From Streptomyces sp. CB03234 (GTDB lineage Bacteria > Actinomycetota > Actinomycetes > Streptomycetales > Streptomycetaceae), in contig NZ_LIYH01000005.1 of assembly GCF_001905885.1 (NCBI RefSeq), forward strand, positions 62,001 to 126,000: a stretch of DNA of 64,000 nucleotides, read 5' to 3'. Made by a program: the position numbers and the translations under genes. A model generated the notes under the pieces. That model was given only the letters and a program-made list of their open reading frames with translations, was not told the DNA's origin and searched no databases. Below, piece after piece: positions 7,888-16,533 of the stretch (within the stretch, counting starts at the first letter, position 1; each line of letters begins with the position of its first letter).

Positions 7888-9153
7888 TCAGTTGTCCGTG
7901 ACCGGCTTCCGGCGGCGTACGGCGACGAGCGCGCCGGCGCCCAGGGCCACGGCCGCGCCGGCCGCGAGGGCGACCTGGGGGGCGGCGGAGGAGGAACCGG
8001 TGGCGGCCAGGCTCCCGGCGGTGCCGGTGGGGGTGGCGACCGGCTGGGTGGACGTCGTGCCCTGGGCCTGCGGGGCGGGCGTGGCGGACGGGGTGGCCGA
8101 CGGGCCGGGCGCTGCGGTCGCGGCGACGACGTCGAAGGCGTACTCGTAGAACTCCGGCGTCCCGCCGCACGACTTGTCGTCGTTGCCGTAGTCGGCGGCT
8201 ATGGAGGCGACACCGTCGCCGGCCGGGGTGGAGGCGGCGACCTTCAGGCGCAGCTTGACGTCCGCATGGGCGCCGGCCTTCAGCTTCTCGACGGTGCCCG
8301 CGTAGTGGTCGGCGTCCACGTCCTGCCAGGCCGGCGAGGCGGCCGTGGACCACTGGACGTCCAGCAGCTCGTCGGCGGCCTCGACCTTCACGTACGGCCA
8401 GACCTCGTCCAGGGTCCGGTCGGTGCCGTTGGTGACGCGGACCGTGAAGTCGACCGTCGTACCGGCGGTGACCTTCGCGGGCAGCCCCGTGGCGGTCACC
8501 GTGAGCCGGTCCTCGGCGACGCAGGCACCCGCCTCGGCCTCCTCCCGGGCGTCGGCGAGCGCCTTGTCGGCGGCCTCCTTGGCGGCGAGGGCCTTCGCCT
8601 TCTCCTGGCGCGCCAGGTGAATGCGCCGGGACGCGGCGACCAGCGCGTCGTCCCGCGCCGTGGCGGCCGCCTCCGCCTTGGCGTCGGCGGCGTCCTTGGC
8701 CTCGGCGGCGGCCTCGGCGGCGGCCTGGGCGTCGGCGACGTCCTTCTCCGCCTGCGCCCGCTCCGCCTCCGTGGCGGTCTCGGGCAGCTCCTCCAGGGCG
8801 GCCTGGGCGTCGGCGAGCGCCTTGTCGGCGGCCTCCTTGGCGGTGGCCGCGGCCTTCGCCTCCTTGGCCGCCGCGGCGGCCGCCACGGCGAGGGGTGCCT
8901 CGTCGGACTGTTCGTCGATGAGCGCCTGGAGGGCCGCGGCCTCCTCGGCGACGGCGGCGTCGTACGCCTTCTGCGCCTCCGCGGCCGCCTTTTCCAGCTC
9001 CGCGAGGGAGGGCTTGGCGGCGCTGCCCGCGAACGACCGGCCGAGCGGCGGTTCCGGAGCGGTCGCGGCGAAGGCGGGCGTGACGCAGAGCAGTGCGGCG
9101 GGCGTGGTGACAGCGGCGACGACGGCCGTCGCGAGGATACGGCGGATCTTCAC
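7888..9153 (-). CDS. Secreted Ala-rich coiled-coil protein with LAXTG sortase signal
   Basis: The 421-residue protein starts at GTG 9153 with AAAGGG upstream. It has a Sec signal peptide (VKIRRILATAVVAAV... ending near AFA-AT) and then a roughly 150-residue Ala/Glu/Lys-rich coiled coil with repeated blocks such as KEAADKALADA. A beta-sandwich-like region with two cysteines follows, then a Pro/Thr linker. It ends with LAATG, a hydrophobic helix and the basic tail RRRKPVTDN. LAXTG is the motif used by class E sortases of Streptomyces, so the protein is expected to be linked covalently to peptidoglycan. Upstream in-frame codons give no signal peptide, which supports this start. The biological role is unknown. 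Confidence 0.8.
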   Translation of the reverse strand: MKIRRILATAVVAAVTTPAALLCVTPAFAATAPEPPLGRSFAGSAAKPSLAELEKAAAEAQKAYDAAVAEEAAALQALIDEQSDEAPLAVAAAAAAKEAKAAATAKEAADKALADAQAALEELPETATEAERAQAEKDVADAQAAAEAAAEAKDAADAKAEAAATARDDALVAASRRIHLARQEKAKALAAKEAADKALADAREEAEAGACVAEDRLTVTATGLPAKVTAGTTVDFTVRVTNGTDRTLDEVWPYVKVEAADELLDVQWSTAASPAWQDVDADHYAGTVEKLKAGAHADVKLRLKVAASTPAGDGVASIAADYGNDDKSCGGTPEFYEYAFDVVAATAAPGPSATPSATPAPQAQGTTSTQPVATPTGTAGSLAATGSSSAAPQVALAAGAAVALGAGALVAVRRRKPVTDN

Positions 9154-9431
9154 AGGAACCCTTTGGTCGGAAAGGTGCTGGAAAGGGAGAGGTCTGGAAA
9201 CAGGTCTGGAAAAACGAGAAGCGGCCACTGGGGGACGACAACCTCGCACACCGCGACCGGCGATGATCGTATGACCGGCGCAGGGGGCGGAGAAGGGGAA
9301 TTTTCCTCAATTGGGCGCGCCCCGCCGTCCGCCCGCCTTCCACCCGAGCGACAAACACGAACAAGAGGGGCAGTTGCTCCCCTCGCCCCCGGCGTTTCTG
9401 TGAGGCTTGTCATCGAGAGCGGCCGCCGCGG

Positions 9432-9457
9432 TGTCGAGAACGCGTCGTCGGCTCCGA
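9432..9457 (+). promoter_or_regulatory. Probable ECF42-type promoter
   Basis: TGTCGA at 9432-9437 is followed after 17 bases by CGA at 9455-9457, then CGTC. This matches what I recall for ECF42 targets (TGTCGA at -35, CGA at -10). It lies about 60 bases before the YCII gene that normally accompanies ECF42, implying autoregulation. Confidence 0.55.
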
Positions 9458-9515
9458 CGTCCCAGGTGAACGGAGCCCAGGAGGTTCCCGAGAGGTTCAC
9501 GAGAGGAACGGCATC

Positions 9516-9929
9516 ATGAAGTACCTGGTGATGGTGCAGGGCTCGCAGGCCGACTACGACGCGATGAACGGCAAGGCCTCCGCGCACAGCCCGGCCTGGA
9601 GCGAGAAGGACCTGCAGGCGATGTTCGCCTTCATGCAGGAGATCAACGACGACCTCGCCGAGTCCGGTGAGCTCGTCGACGGCCAGGGGCTCGCAGAGCC
9701 GCGCCGGACCCGGCTCGTCAGCCTGGGCGAGGACGGCCGGCCGGTCATCACGGACGGGCCGTACGGGGAGACCAAGGAGCTGCTGGCCGGGTACTGGGTG
9801 CTCGACTGTGCGAGCCTCGACCGCGTCACCGAGATCGCGGCGCGCGTCGCCCGCTGCCCGCAGCCCCAGGGCGCGCCCGAGTACCCGGTCGTCATCCGGC
9901 CCGTCATGGAGGACGGCCCCGGCTGCTGA
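9516..9929 (+). CDS. YCII-related (DGPF) protein
   Basis: A 137-residue YCII/DGPF-family protein: the start MKYLVMVQGSQADY and the signature VITDGPYGETKELLAGYWVLD are clear. These small alpha-beta barrel proteins occur next to ECF42 sigma factors in many actinobacteria, and their genes are thought to be the conserved targets of those sigma factors; a biochemical activity is not established. AGAGGA precedes ATG 9516. The sigma gene starts five bases after the stop, so the two are one transcript, probably from the promoter at 9432. Confidence 0.9.
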   Translation: MKYLVMVQGSQADYDAMNGKASAHSPAWSEKDLQAMFAFMQEINDDLAESGELVDGQGLAEPRRTRLVSLGEDGRPVITDGPYGETKELLAGYWVLDCASLDRVTEIAARVARCPQPQGAPEYPVVIRPVMEDGPGC

Positions 9930-9934
9930 GCGGC

Positions 9935-11200
9935 ATGAACACCGACGTCGAGGACCTGCTGCGGCACCACGCGCCGCAGGTCCTCGGCGCGCTCGTACGC
10001 CGGTACGGGCACTTCGACGCCGCCGAGGACGCCGTACAGGAGGCCCTCCTCGCGGCCGCCCAGCAGTGGCCCGGCTCCGGGGTCCCGGACAATCCGCGCG
10101 GGTGGCTGATCCGGGTGGCGTCGCGCCGGCTCATGGACCAGCTGCGGGCCGACGAGGCGCGGCGCAGGCGCGAGGAGGCGGAGGCGGCGCTGGCGCCCCC
10201 GGACGCGTTCACCGCGCCGCCGCCCGGGGAAGGGCGGGCGCCGTCGGAGGACGACACGCTCACGCTCCTGTTCCTGTGCTGCCACCCGGAGTTGACGGCG
10301 GCCGCGCAGATCGCGCTGACGCTGCGCGCGGTGGGCGGCCTGACCACGGCCGAGATCGCCCGGGCGCACCTCGTCCCCGAGGCGACGATGGCGCAACGCA
10401 TCAGCCGCGCCAAGCAGAAGCTCAGGGGCGTGCCCTTCCGCCCGCCCCGCCCCGAGGACCGCGACCAGCGGCTCGCGGCCGTCCTGCAGGTGCTGTACCT
10501 GATCTTCAACGAGGGCTATACGGCGACCTCCGGTCGCGAACTGCACCGCGCCGACCTCGCCCGCGAGGCCATCCGCCTCACCCGCGCGGTGCGCCGCCTG
10601 CTGCCCCGGGAGGGCGCCGTGACCGGGCTGCTGGCGCTCATGCTGCTCACCGAGGCCCGCAGCGCGGCCCGCACCGGCCCGCACGGTGAGCTGATCCCGC
10701 TCGACGAGCAGGACCGCGCCCTGTGGGACCGGGACGCCATCCGGGAGGGCACCGCCCTGGTGGAGGAGGCCCTGGCGCAGGGCCCGGCCGGGGCGTACCA
10801 GCTCCAGGCGGCCATCGCGGCGCTGCACGACGAGGCGGCGCGGACGGAGGACACCGACTGGCCCCAGATCCTGGCGCTGTATGACCTGCTCCTGCGCCGC
10901 GCCCCGGAACCCGACCCCATGGCCGAGCTGAGCCGCGTGGTGGCTCTCGCCATGGTGTACGGGCCCGAGGCCGGGCTCGCCGAACTCGCCTCGCTGGAGG
11001 CGCGGCTCGCGGACCGGCTCGCGGGCCACCACCGTCCGGCCGCCGTCCGCGCGCACCTGCTGGAACGCTCGGGCGACACCGAGGGCGCCCTGGCCGCGTA
11101 CCGGACGGCCGCCGCGCGCACCCTCAGCGACCCCGAGGCCCGCTACCTGCGGATGCGGGCGGCCCGCCTGCGGGGCCGGGGCGCGGAGCCGTCGCCGTGA
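9935..11200 (+). CDS. ECF42-group RNA polymerase sigma factor with C-terminal TPR-like extension
   Basis: The 421-residue protein is about twice a normal ECF sigma factor. Residues 1-70 form sigma region 2 (GHFDAAEDAVQEALLAA; PRGWLIRVASRRLMDQLRAD). Residues about 110-165 form region 4 (LTLRAVGGLTTAEIARAHLV; ATMAQRISRAKQKLR). The remaining roughly 240 residues are the helical, TPR-like extension of the ECF42 group, with the recognisable LQVLYLIFNEGYTATSG and LLALMLLTEAR. There is no anti-sigma gene beside it; in this group the C-terminal extension is needed for activity. It is co-transcribed with the YCII gene and overlaps a possible upstream start of the next gene. Confidence 0.9.
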   Translation: MNTDVEDLLRHHAPQVLGALVRRYGHFDAAEDAVQEALLAAAQQWPGSGVPDNPRGWLIRVASRRLMDQLRADEARRRREEAEAALAPPDAFTAPPPGEGRAPSEDDTLTLLFLCCHPELTAAAQIALTLRAVGGLTTAEIARAHLVPEATMAQRISRAKQKLRGVPFRPPRPEDRDQRLAAVLQVLYLIFNEGYTATSGRELHRADLAREAIRLTRAVRRLLPREGAVTGLLALMLLTEARSAARTGPHGELIPLDEQDRALWDRDAIREGTALVEEALAQGPAGAYQLQAAIAALHDEAARTEDTDWPQILALYDLLLRRAPEPDPMAELSRVVALAMVYGPEAGLAELASLEARLADRLAGHHRPAAVRAHLLERSGDTEGALAAYRTAAARTLSDPEARYLRMRAARLRGRGAEPSP

Positions 11201-11235
11201 ACAGCCCGCCGCTGTCCGTCCCGGGAGGTCGCCCG

Positions 11236-12195
11236 ATGTATCCGCAGAGCGAGCCGTACGAGCAGGGGATGCTCGACGTCGGTGACGGCAACCTCGTCCA
11301 CTGGCAGGCCCACGGCAACCCGGCCGGCACCCCGGCCCTCGTCGTGCACGGCGGCCCCGGCTCGGGGTGCAATCCGGGGGCTGTACGGCTGTTCGACCCG
11401 GCCCGCTACCGGGTCGTGCTGTTCGACCAGCGCGGGTGCGGCCGCAGTACTCCGCATGCGAGCGACCCGGCCACGGACATGGGCGTCAACACCACCGGCC
11501 ACCTGATCGCCGACATGGAGCGGCTGCGGGAGCACCTCGGCGTCGACACCTGGCTGCTCTTCGGCGGTTCATGGGGTTCGACGCTGATCCTGGCGTACGC
11601 GCAAGCCCATCCGGAGCGTGTGGCCCGGATCCTGATCTCGGCGGTCACGACCACCCGCCGCTCCGAGATCGCCTGGCTGTACGAGGGGGTGGGCCGGTTC
11701 TTCCCCGAGGCATGGGCGCGGTTCCGGGACGGGGCGGGGCCGGGCGCGGGGGAGACCGCGGCCGGTCTGGTTGGGGCGTACGCGCGGCTCGCCGCTCACC
11801 CCGACGCCGCCGTACGGGAGCGGGCGACGGCCGACTGGTGCGCGTGGGAGGACGCGGTGGTGTCCCTGGAGGGCGGCGGCGCCCCGTACGGCGGCCGCCC
11901 CGATGCCGCGCGCCTCGCCCTCGTACGGATCTGTACGCACTACTTCACGCACGGCGCCTGGCTGGAGGAGGGCGCCCTGCTGCGTGGCGCCCACCGGCTG
12001 GCGGGCATCCCGGGCGTGCTCGTCCACGGGCGGCTCGACCTGGGCGGGCCGCTGCGCACGGCGTGGGAGCTGAGCAGGGCCTGGCCGGACGCGGAGCTGA
12101 TCGTGGTCGACGAGGCGGGGCACCTGGGGACGGACGCCACCCGGAAGCACCTGGTGGCGGCGCTGGACCGGTTCGCCGGGGAGGGCGCCGGGTAA
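11236..12195 (+). CDS. Proline iminopeptidase (alpha/beta hydrolase, peptidase family S33)
   Basis: A 319-residue alpha/beta hydrolase with the oxyanion HGGPGSG motif, FDQRGCGRSTPH, and the nucleophile elbow GGSWGSTL carrying the catalytic Ser. The Asp is probably in VHGRLDLGGP and the His in DEAGHLGTD. The family releases N-terminal proline from peptides in the cytoplasm. ATG 11236 is chosen because GGAGGT lies six bases upstream. A GTG at 11197 overlapping the sigma-factor stop would add 13 residues without its own ribosome site. The closeness to the ECF42 gene suggests possible read-through transcription. Confidence 0.85.
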   Translation: MYPQSEPYEQGMLDVGDGNLVHWQAHGNPAGTPALVVHGGPGSGCNPGAVRLFDPARYRVVLFDQRGCGRSTPHASDPATDMGVNTTGHLIADMERLREHLGVDTWLLFGGSWGSTLILAYAQAHPERVARILISAVTTTRRSEIAWLYEGVGRFFPEAWARFRDGAGPGAGETAAGLVGAYARLAAHPDAAVRERATADWCAWEDAVVSLEGGGAPYGGRPDAARLALVRICTHYFTHGAWLEEGALLRGAHRLAGIPGVLVHGRLDLGGPLRTAWELSRAWPDAELIVVDEAGHLGTDATRKHLVAALDRFAGEGAG

Positions 12196-12249
12196 GGGGA
12201 CACCCACCCCCACCGTGCGACGGGCCACCTCCGGAGCGATCATCGAAAC

Positions 12250-12864
12250 ATGACCACCACGATCCATCTCGCCCAGCAACCCGAGGCCGACGAGCTGCTG
12301 GGCCGCAGTCCGCTCGCCGCGCTCGTCGGAATGCTCCTCGACCAGCAGGTCCCCATGGAGTGGGCGTTCTCGGGCCCGTACACGATCACCACGCGCATGG
12401 GCGCCGACGATCTCGACGCGCACGAGATCGCCGCGTACGACCCGGAGGCCTTCGTCGCCCTGCTGTCCGCCAAGCCGGCCGTGCACCGCTACCCCGGCTC
12501 GATGGCCAAGCGGGTGCAGCAGCTGTGCCAGTACCTGGTGGACGAGTACGGCGGTGACGCGAGCGCCGTCTGGTCGGACGCCGCCACCGGCAAGGAGCTG
12601 CTCGACCGGCTCCTCGCGCTGCCCGGGTTCGGCAAGCAGAAGGCGCAGATCTTCCTGGCGCTGCTGGGCAAGCAGTACGGCGTACGGCCCGAGGGCTGGC
12701 GGGAGGCGGCGGGCGCGTACGGCGAGGAGGGCTCGTACCGTTCGGCCGCCGACATCACCGGGCCGGAGTCGCTCGCGAAGGTGCGTGCGTACAAGCAGGA
12801 GGCCAAGCGCGCCGCCAAGACCGCCAAATCGGCCAGGCAGACAGGACCTTCGGCGGCGGAGTGA
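12250..12864 (+). CDS. HhH-GPD-type base-excision repair protein
   Basis: This 204-residue protein belongs to the helix-hairpin-helix GPD glycosylase-like group. It has DELLGRSPLAALVGMLLDQQ at the start, like the first helices of endonuclease III or AlkA folds, and a hairpin LLALPGFGKQKAQIFLALLG near residues 120-140. The catalytic Lys/Asp of active glycosylases and an iron-sulphur cluster are not evident, so the activity is uncertain. It stands alone between the peptidase genes, with ATG 12250 as start. The C-terminus is Lys/Ala-rich. Confidence 0.8.
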   Translation: MTTTIHLAQQPEADELLGRSPLAALVGMLLDQQVPMEWAFSGPYTITTRMGADDLDAHEIAAYDPEAFVALLSAKPAVHRYPGSMAKRVQQLCQYLVDEYGGDASAVWSDAATGKELLDRLLALPGFGKQKAQIFLALLGKQYGVRPEGWREAAGAYGEEGSYRSAADITGPESLAKVRAYKQEAKRAAKTAKSARQTGPSAAE

Positions 12865-12978
12865 CACGTTCCGTTGCCAAACGTACGGAATATGCCGTGA
12901 GTTGTGGCACATCTGTTCCCAGGAGCGTGGGAGATCGCTAGCTTCCCTTCAACCTCGTTCACACCGGGAAGGACCTCT

Positions 12979-14541
12979 GTGACCTCATCCCCTCGCAGAG
13001 CCGTGGCCACCCTGGCCGCAGCCGCACTCGCGACCCCGCTCCTCCTGGCTTCCGCATCCCCCGCTTCCGCCGGTGACCCCGGCGAGCAGGCGGCCAAGGA
13101 CGCCGCGAAACTCTCCAAGAAGCTGGTCCGGGAGGCGTCCGCCCAGGACGCCTACAAGCACCTGGAGAAATTCCAGCAGATAGCCGACTCGGCCGACGGC
13201 CACCGGGCGGCCGGCTCGCTCGGACACGACGCCTCGGCCGCGTACGTGTACCAGCAGCTGAAGAAGGCCGGTTACCAGGTCTCGTACCAGCAGTTCGACT
13301 TCATGTACACCCAGACCCAGGCGGAGAAGCTCTCGGTCGTCTCACCGACGCCGCGTGACATCACCATCGGGGCGATGACGTACACCAAGTCGACGCCCGT
13401 CGGCGGGGTGAAGGCCGCCCTCGCCGCCGTCCCGGCCCCCGCGGACGACGCGACGCCCGGCTGCGAGGCCGCCGACTACGCGTCCGGCACCTTCACCGGC
13501 AAGATCGCCCTGATCAAGCGCGGTGGCTGCACCTTCGCCGCCAAGCAGGCCGAGGCCGCCGCCGCGGGCGCGATCGGCGCGATCGTCTACAACAACGTCC
13601 CCGGCTCGCTCGGCGGCACCCTCGGCGACCCGGCGGCCGGCAAGATACCCACCGGTGGCATATCCCAGGCCGACGGCCAGCAGCTCGTCGCCGACCTGGC
13701 CAAGGGCCCGGTCGAGGTGAACCTGGAGATCCGCCAGCTCCAGGAGAAGCGGTCCACCAACAACGTCATCGCGGAGACCGCGCGCGGCAACGCCGCCAAC
13801 ACCGTGATGCTCGGCTCGCACCTCGACTCGGTGACCGCCGGCCCCGGCATCAACGACAACGGCTCCGGCTCCGCCGGTCTGCTCGAAGTCGCCCTGGACC
13901 TCGCCAAGTCCAAGCAGAAGCCCACGAACAAGGTGCGCTTCGCCTGGTGGTCGGCGGAGGAGGTCGGCCTGCTCGGCTCCGAGCACTACGTCGACAACCT
14001 CAGCGAGCTCGACCGCAAGGAGATCAAGCTCTACCTGAACTTCGACATGATCGCCTCGCCGAACTACGGCCTGTTCGTGTACGACGGTGACGACTCCGAC
14101 GGCGTCGGCGCGCCCGCCGGCCCGGCCGGCTCCGCCCAGATCGAGCGCGACATCAACGAGTTCATGGACAAGCGGGGCCTTCCGCACGAGGGCACGGACT
14201 TCACCGGCCGCTCCGACTACGGCCCGTTCATCGCGGTCGGCATCCCGTCCGGCGGCACGTTCACCGGCGCGGAGGGCCTGAAGACCGCCAAGCAGGCGGA
14301 GAAGTTCGGCGGCACGGCGGGGGTCGCGTACGACGCCTGCTACCACGCCAAGTGCGACGACATCAAGAACATCGACATGACGGCGTTCGACGCCAACATC
14401 GACGTCATCGCCAACGCCGTGGGCGTCTACGCCCACGACCTCAGCTCGCTGCGCAAGCCGGTCGTCACCGTCCCCACGGACGGCGACGCGGGCAGTGGCG
14501 GCGGCCTGCACGACGGCCACGACCACGACGTGACCGAGTAG
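12979..14541 (+). CDS. Secreted zinc aminopeptidase, family M28, with PA domain
   Basis: A 520-residue secreted metallopeptidase. GTG 12979, with GGAAGGA upstream, begins a signal peptide (SSPRRAVATLAAAALATPLL... ASA). A protease-associated domain is inserted near residues 130-250 (GKIALIKRGGCTFAAKQAEA). The M28 zinc ligands are all visible: H281 (GSHLDS), D293 (GINDNGSG), E327/E328 (SAEEVG), D356 (NFDMI) and H456 (CYHAKCDD). Such enzymes remove N-terminal residues from peptides outside the cell and resemble S. griseus aminopeptidase with an added PA domain. The last residues are His/Asp-rich (HDGHDHD). It is monocistronic, followed by a strong terminator. Confidence 0.92.
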   Translation: MTSSPRRAVATLAAAALATPLLLASASPASAGDPGEQAAKDAAKLSKKLVREASAQDAYKHLEKFQQIADSADGHRAAGSLGHDASAAYVYQQLKKAGYQVSYQQFDFMYTQTQAEKLSVVSPTPRDITIGAMTYTKSTPVGGVKAALAAVPAPADDATPGCEAADYASGTFTGKIALIKRGGCTFAAKQAEAAAAGAIGAIVYNNVPGSLGGTLGDPAAGKIPTGGISQADGQQLVADLAKGPVEVNLEIRQLQEKRSTNNVIAETARGNAANTVMLGSHLDSVTAGPGINDNGSGSAGLLEVALDLAKSKQKPTNKVRFAWWSAEEVGLLGSEHYVDNLSELDRKEIKLYLNFDMIASPNYGLFVYDGDDSDGVGAPAGPAGSAQIERDINEFMDKRGLPHEGTDFTGRSDYGPFIAVGIPSGGTFTGAEGLKTAKQAEKFGGTAGVAYDACYHAKCDDIKNIDMTAFDANIDVIANAVGVYAHDLSSLRKPVVTVPTDGDAGSGGGLHDGHDHDVTE

Positions 14542-14544
14542 GAC

Positions 14545-14588
14545 CAGGGCAGGCTCAGGGCAGACCCAGGGCAGGCTCAGGGCAGACC
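14545..14588 (+). repeat. Two perfect 22-bp tandem repeats
   Basis: The unit CAGGGCAGGCTCAGGGCAGA plus CC occurs twice in a row (14545-14566, 14567-14588) between the peptidase stop and its terminator. No coding role is seen. Confidence 0.8.
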
Positions 14589-14593
14589 CAGGG

Positions 14594-14625
14594 GGCGCGC
14601 CGCGGGATCATCCCCGCGGCGCGCC
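14594..14625 (+). terminator. Strong terminator after the M28 peptidase gene
   Basis: A 13-base perfect stem, GGCGCGCCGCGGG with CCCGCGGCGCGCC, closes a six-base loop shortly after the stop at 14541. Confidence 0.8.
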
Positions 14626-14725
14626 GTCCCTGTCTCCGGACCGTCCCGGTTTCAACAGGTTTCGCCGGCATTCGTCCGGCGCCGCGTGGCTGCGCCAGGA
14701 GCCGCTCGCCCGGTAGGCTTTCCGT

Positions 14726-15022
14726 GTGATCTTCAAGCGCATCGGTAACGGGCGGCCGTATCCCGACCACGGCCGGGAAAGCACCCGGCAGTGGGCGGAT
14801 GTCGCGCCGCGCCCGGTCCGCCTCGATCAGCTCGTGACCACCAAGGGTCAGCTGGACCTGGAGACGCTCCTCGCCGAGGACTCGACGTTCTACGGCGACC
14901 TCTTCGCGCACGTCGTGAAGTGGCAGGGCGACCTCTACCTCGAGGACGGGCTGCACCGCGCCGTGCGCGCGGCCCTGCAGCAGCGGCAGGTGCTGCACGC
15001 CCGCGTACTCGAACTCGACTGA
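14726..15022 (+). CDS. Conserved small protein, sometimes annotated VapB-family antitoxin
   Basis: A 98-residue protein beginning MIFKRIGNGRPYPDHG. Its middle (RPVRLDQLVTTKGQLDLETL) and the later YLEDGLHRAVRAALQQ recall the ParB/sulfiredoxin-like fold, in which a short motif ahead of a helix binds nucleotide or nucleic acid. I recall close Streptomyces relatives labelled as VapB-type antitoxins, but no toxin gene is adjacent, so that label is doubtful. It starts at GTG 14726 and is strongly conserved-looking with no signal peptide. The next gene is separated by about 140 bases. Confidence 0.75.
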   Translation: MIFKRIGNGRPYPDHGRESTRQWADVAPRPVRLDQLVTTKGQLDLETLLAEDSTFYGDLFAHVVKWQGDLYLEDGLHRAVRAALQQRQVLHARVLELD

Positions 15023-15164
15023 GGCCGAGCACCGATCACTGGGCACTGGGCACTGAGCGGCAGGGGACGGGGATGTCAGCCTTTCGGGCCCTTTCCCACC
15101 CGTCCGGCCCCCATCGGCTGATCGTTTAGTAGGCATAGTCACCGGGCCGCATTACGCTGCGCCC

Positions 15165-15800
15165 ATGAGCATGCTCACTCCCCCCGGTATGGGCGGAAAG
15201 TACCGCATCACGGGTGACACCTACCCGCGCATGCGCCGCCCCCGACGCCGTCGCCGGATCGTGGTCGCGACCCTCGTCGCAGTGGTCGCCCTCGGCCTGG
15301 TCGGCTGGGGAACACGGCAGCTCATCGACGTGTTCGGCGGGGGCGGCGGCGCGGCCGACAGCCGGGCGAAGACCGCGGCCGGCCCGGGCTGCAAGCCCCG
15401 CAAGAACCCCGTGACGCCGGTCCACGTGCCCCTCAAGCCCGGCCAGATCACGGTGAACGTCTACAACGCGACCCCGCGCGCGGGCCTCGCCAAGTCGACC
15501 GCCGACGAGCTGAAGAAGCGCGGCTTCGCCATCGGCAAGGTGGGCAACGCCCCGGCCGCGTACGACAAGAAGGTCCCGGGCCCCGGGATATTGCTCGGCG
15601 CCACCGGAGCGGGCGAGAGTGCCTTCCCCGTCCTCCGTACGCAGCTGAAGGGCGCCACGCTCAAGATGGACGCCCGCGCGACGGCGGACGTGGACCTGAT
15701 CATCGGTACGGCCTTCAAGAGCCTCACACCGCCGAAGGACGCGACCGCGGCCCTGGCCGCCCTGGCCAAGCCCGCGCCCGCGCCCTCCGGAAAGTGCTGA
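15165..15800 (+). CDS. LytR C-terminal-domain membrane protein
   Basis: The 211-residue protein has a cytoplasmic basic N-terminus (RMRRPRRRRR) and one transmembrane helix at about residues 31-50. A short Gly/Ala linker leads to an extracellular LytR_C domain: the strand PGQITVNVYNATPRAGLAKS followed by TADELKKRGF is typical. This domain occurs in LCP (LytR-CpsA-Psr) cell-wall enzymes and alone, as here, in actinobacterial envelope proteins of unclear role. ATG 15165 is the start; a second in-frame ATG lies a few codons later. The gene converges on upp with only 13 bases between stops. Confidence 0.85.
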   Translation: MSMLTPPGMGGKYRITGDTYPRMRRPRRRRRIVVATLVAVVALGLVGWGTRQLIDVFGGGGGAADSRAKTAAGPGCKPRKNPVTPVHVPLKPGQITVNVYNATPRAGLAKSTADELKKRGFAIGKVGNAPAAYDKKVPGPGILLGATGAGESAFPVLRTQLKGATLKMDARATADVDLIIGTAFKSLTPPKDATAALAALAKPAPAPSGKC

Positions 15801-15813
15801 GCCCTGCCTGCCG

Positions 15814-16449
15814 CTAGTCAGCGGTCCCGTACATCCGGTCGCCCGCGTCGCCCAGGCCCGGGACGATGTAGCCGTGCTCGTTGAGGCGCTCGTCGACCGA
15901 GGCCGTGACGACCGTGACCGGCGTGCCCGCCAGTTCCCGCTCCATGACCTCGACGCCCTCGGGCGCCGCCAGCAGCACGACCGCCGTCACGTCGTCCGCG
16001 CCGCGCTTGATCAGCTCCTGGATGGCGGCGACCAGCGTGCCGCCCGTGGCCAGCATCGGGTCCAGGACGTACACCTGGCGCCCGGAGAGGTCCTCCGGCA
16101 TCCGGGTGGCGTACGTCGACGCCTCCAGCGTCTCCTCATTGCGGATCATGCCCAGGAAGCCCACCTCGGCGGTCGGCAGCAGCCGCACCATGCCGTCGAG
16201 CATGCCGAGGCCCGCCCGCAGGATCGGCACCACCAGCGGCTTCGGGCTCGACAGCTTGACGCCGGTCGTCCGGGTGACCGGGGTGTCGAGGTCGACCTGC
16301 TCGGTGCGCACGTCCCGGGTGGCCTCGTACGCGAGCAGGGTGACCAGCTCGTCGGCGAGCCGCCGGAAGGTCGGGGAGTCGGTGCGCCTGTCGCGCAGCG
16401 TGGTGAGTTTGTGCGCCACCAGCGGGTGGTCGACGACGTGGATCCGCAT
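15814..16449 (-). CDS. upp: Uracil phosphoribosyltransferase
   Basis: This 211-residue enzyme makes UMP from uracil and PRPP in pyrimidine salvage. The diagnostic PRPP-binding loop VLDPMLATGGT lies near residues 128-138, and the uracil-binding C-terminus GLGDAGDRMYGT is complete. Other family motifs present are VDHPLVAHKLT, PILRAGLGM and GFLGMIRNEET. Length and ends agree with bacterial Upp. It is transcribed away from the deaminase genes and convergent with the LytR_C gene. No uracil permease gene is nearby. Confidence 0.97.
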   Translation of the reverse strand: MRIHVVDHPLVAHKLTTLRDRRTDSPTFRRLADELVTLLAYEATRDVRTEQVDLDTPVTRTTGVKLSSPKPLVVPILRAGLGMLDGMVRLLPTAEVGFLGMIRNEETLEASTYATRMPEDLSGRQVYVLDPMLATGGTLVAAIQELIKRGADDVTAVVLLAAPEGVEVMERELAGTPVTVVTASVDERLNEHGYIVPGLGDAGDRMYGTAD

Positions 16450-16533
16450 GTCCTCAACAGTAGCCCGCACTGGCATCAACCCCCGCCGCGGAGGGAAGGT
16501 GGGGTGGACGGACCCAGCCTGGGGGTGGTCGCG

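Noticed and set aside
7456..9519. A 687-codon plus-strand frame opposite the LAXTG protein
   Set aside because: Gly/Arg-rich low-complexity antisense frame; the signal peptide, coiled coil and LAXTG anchor are on the minus strand.
14726..15022. A toxin-antitoxin module with a VapB-like antitoxin
   Set aside because: No toxin gene lies on either side, and the sequence looks like a conserved single-copy housekeeping-type small protein.
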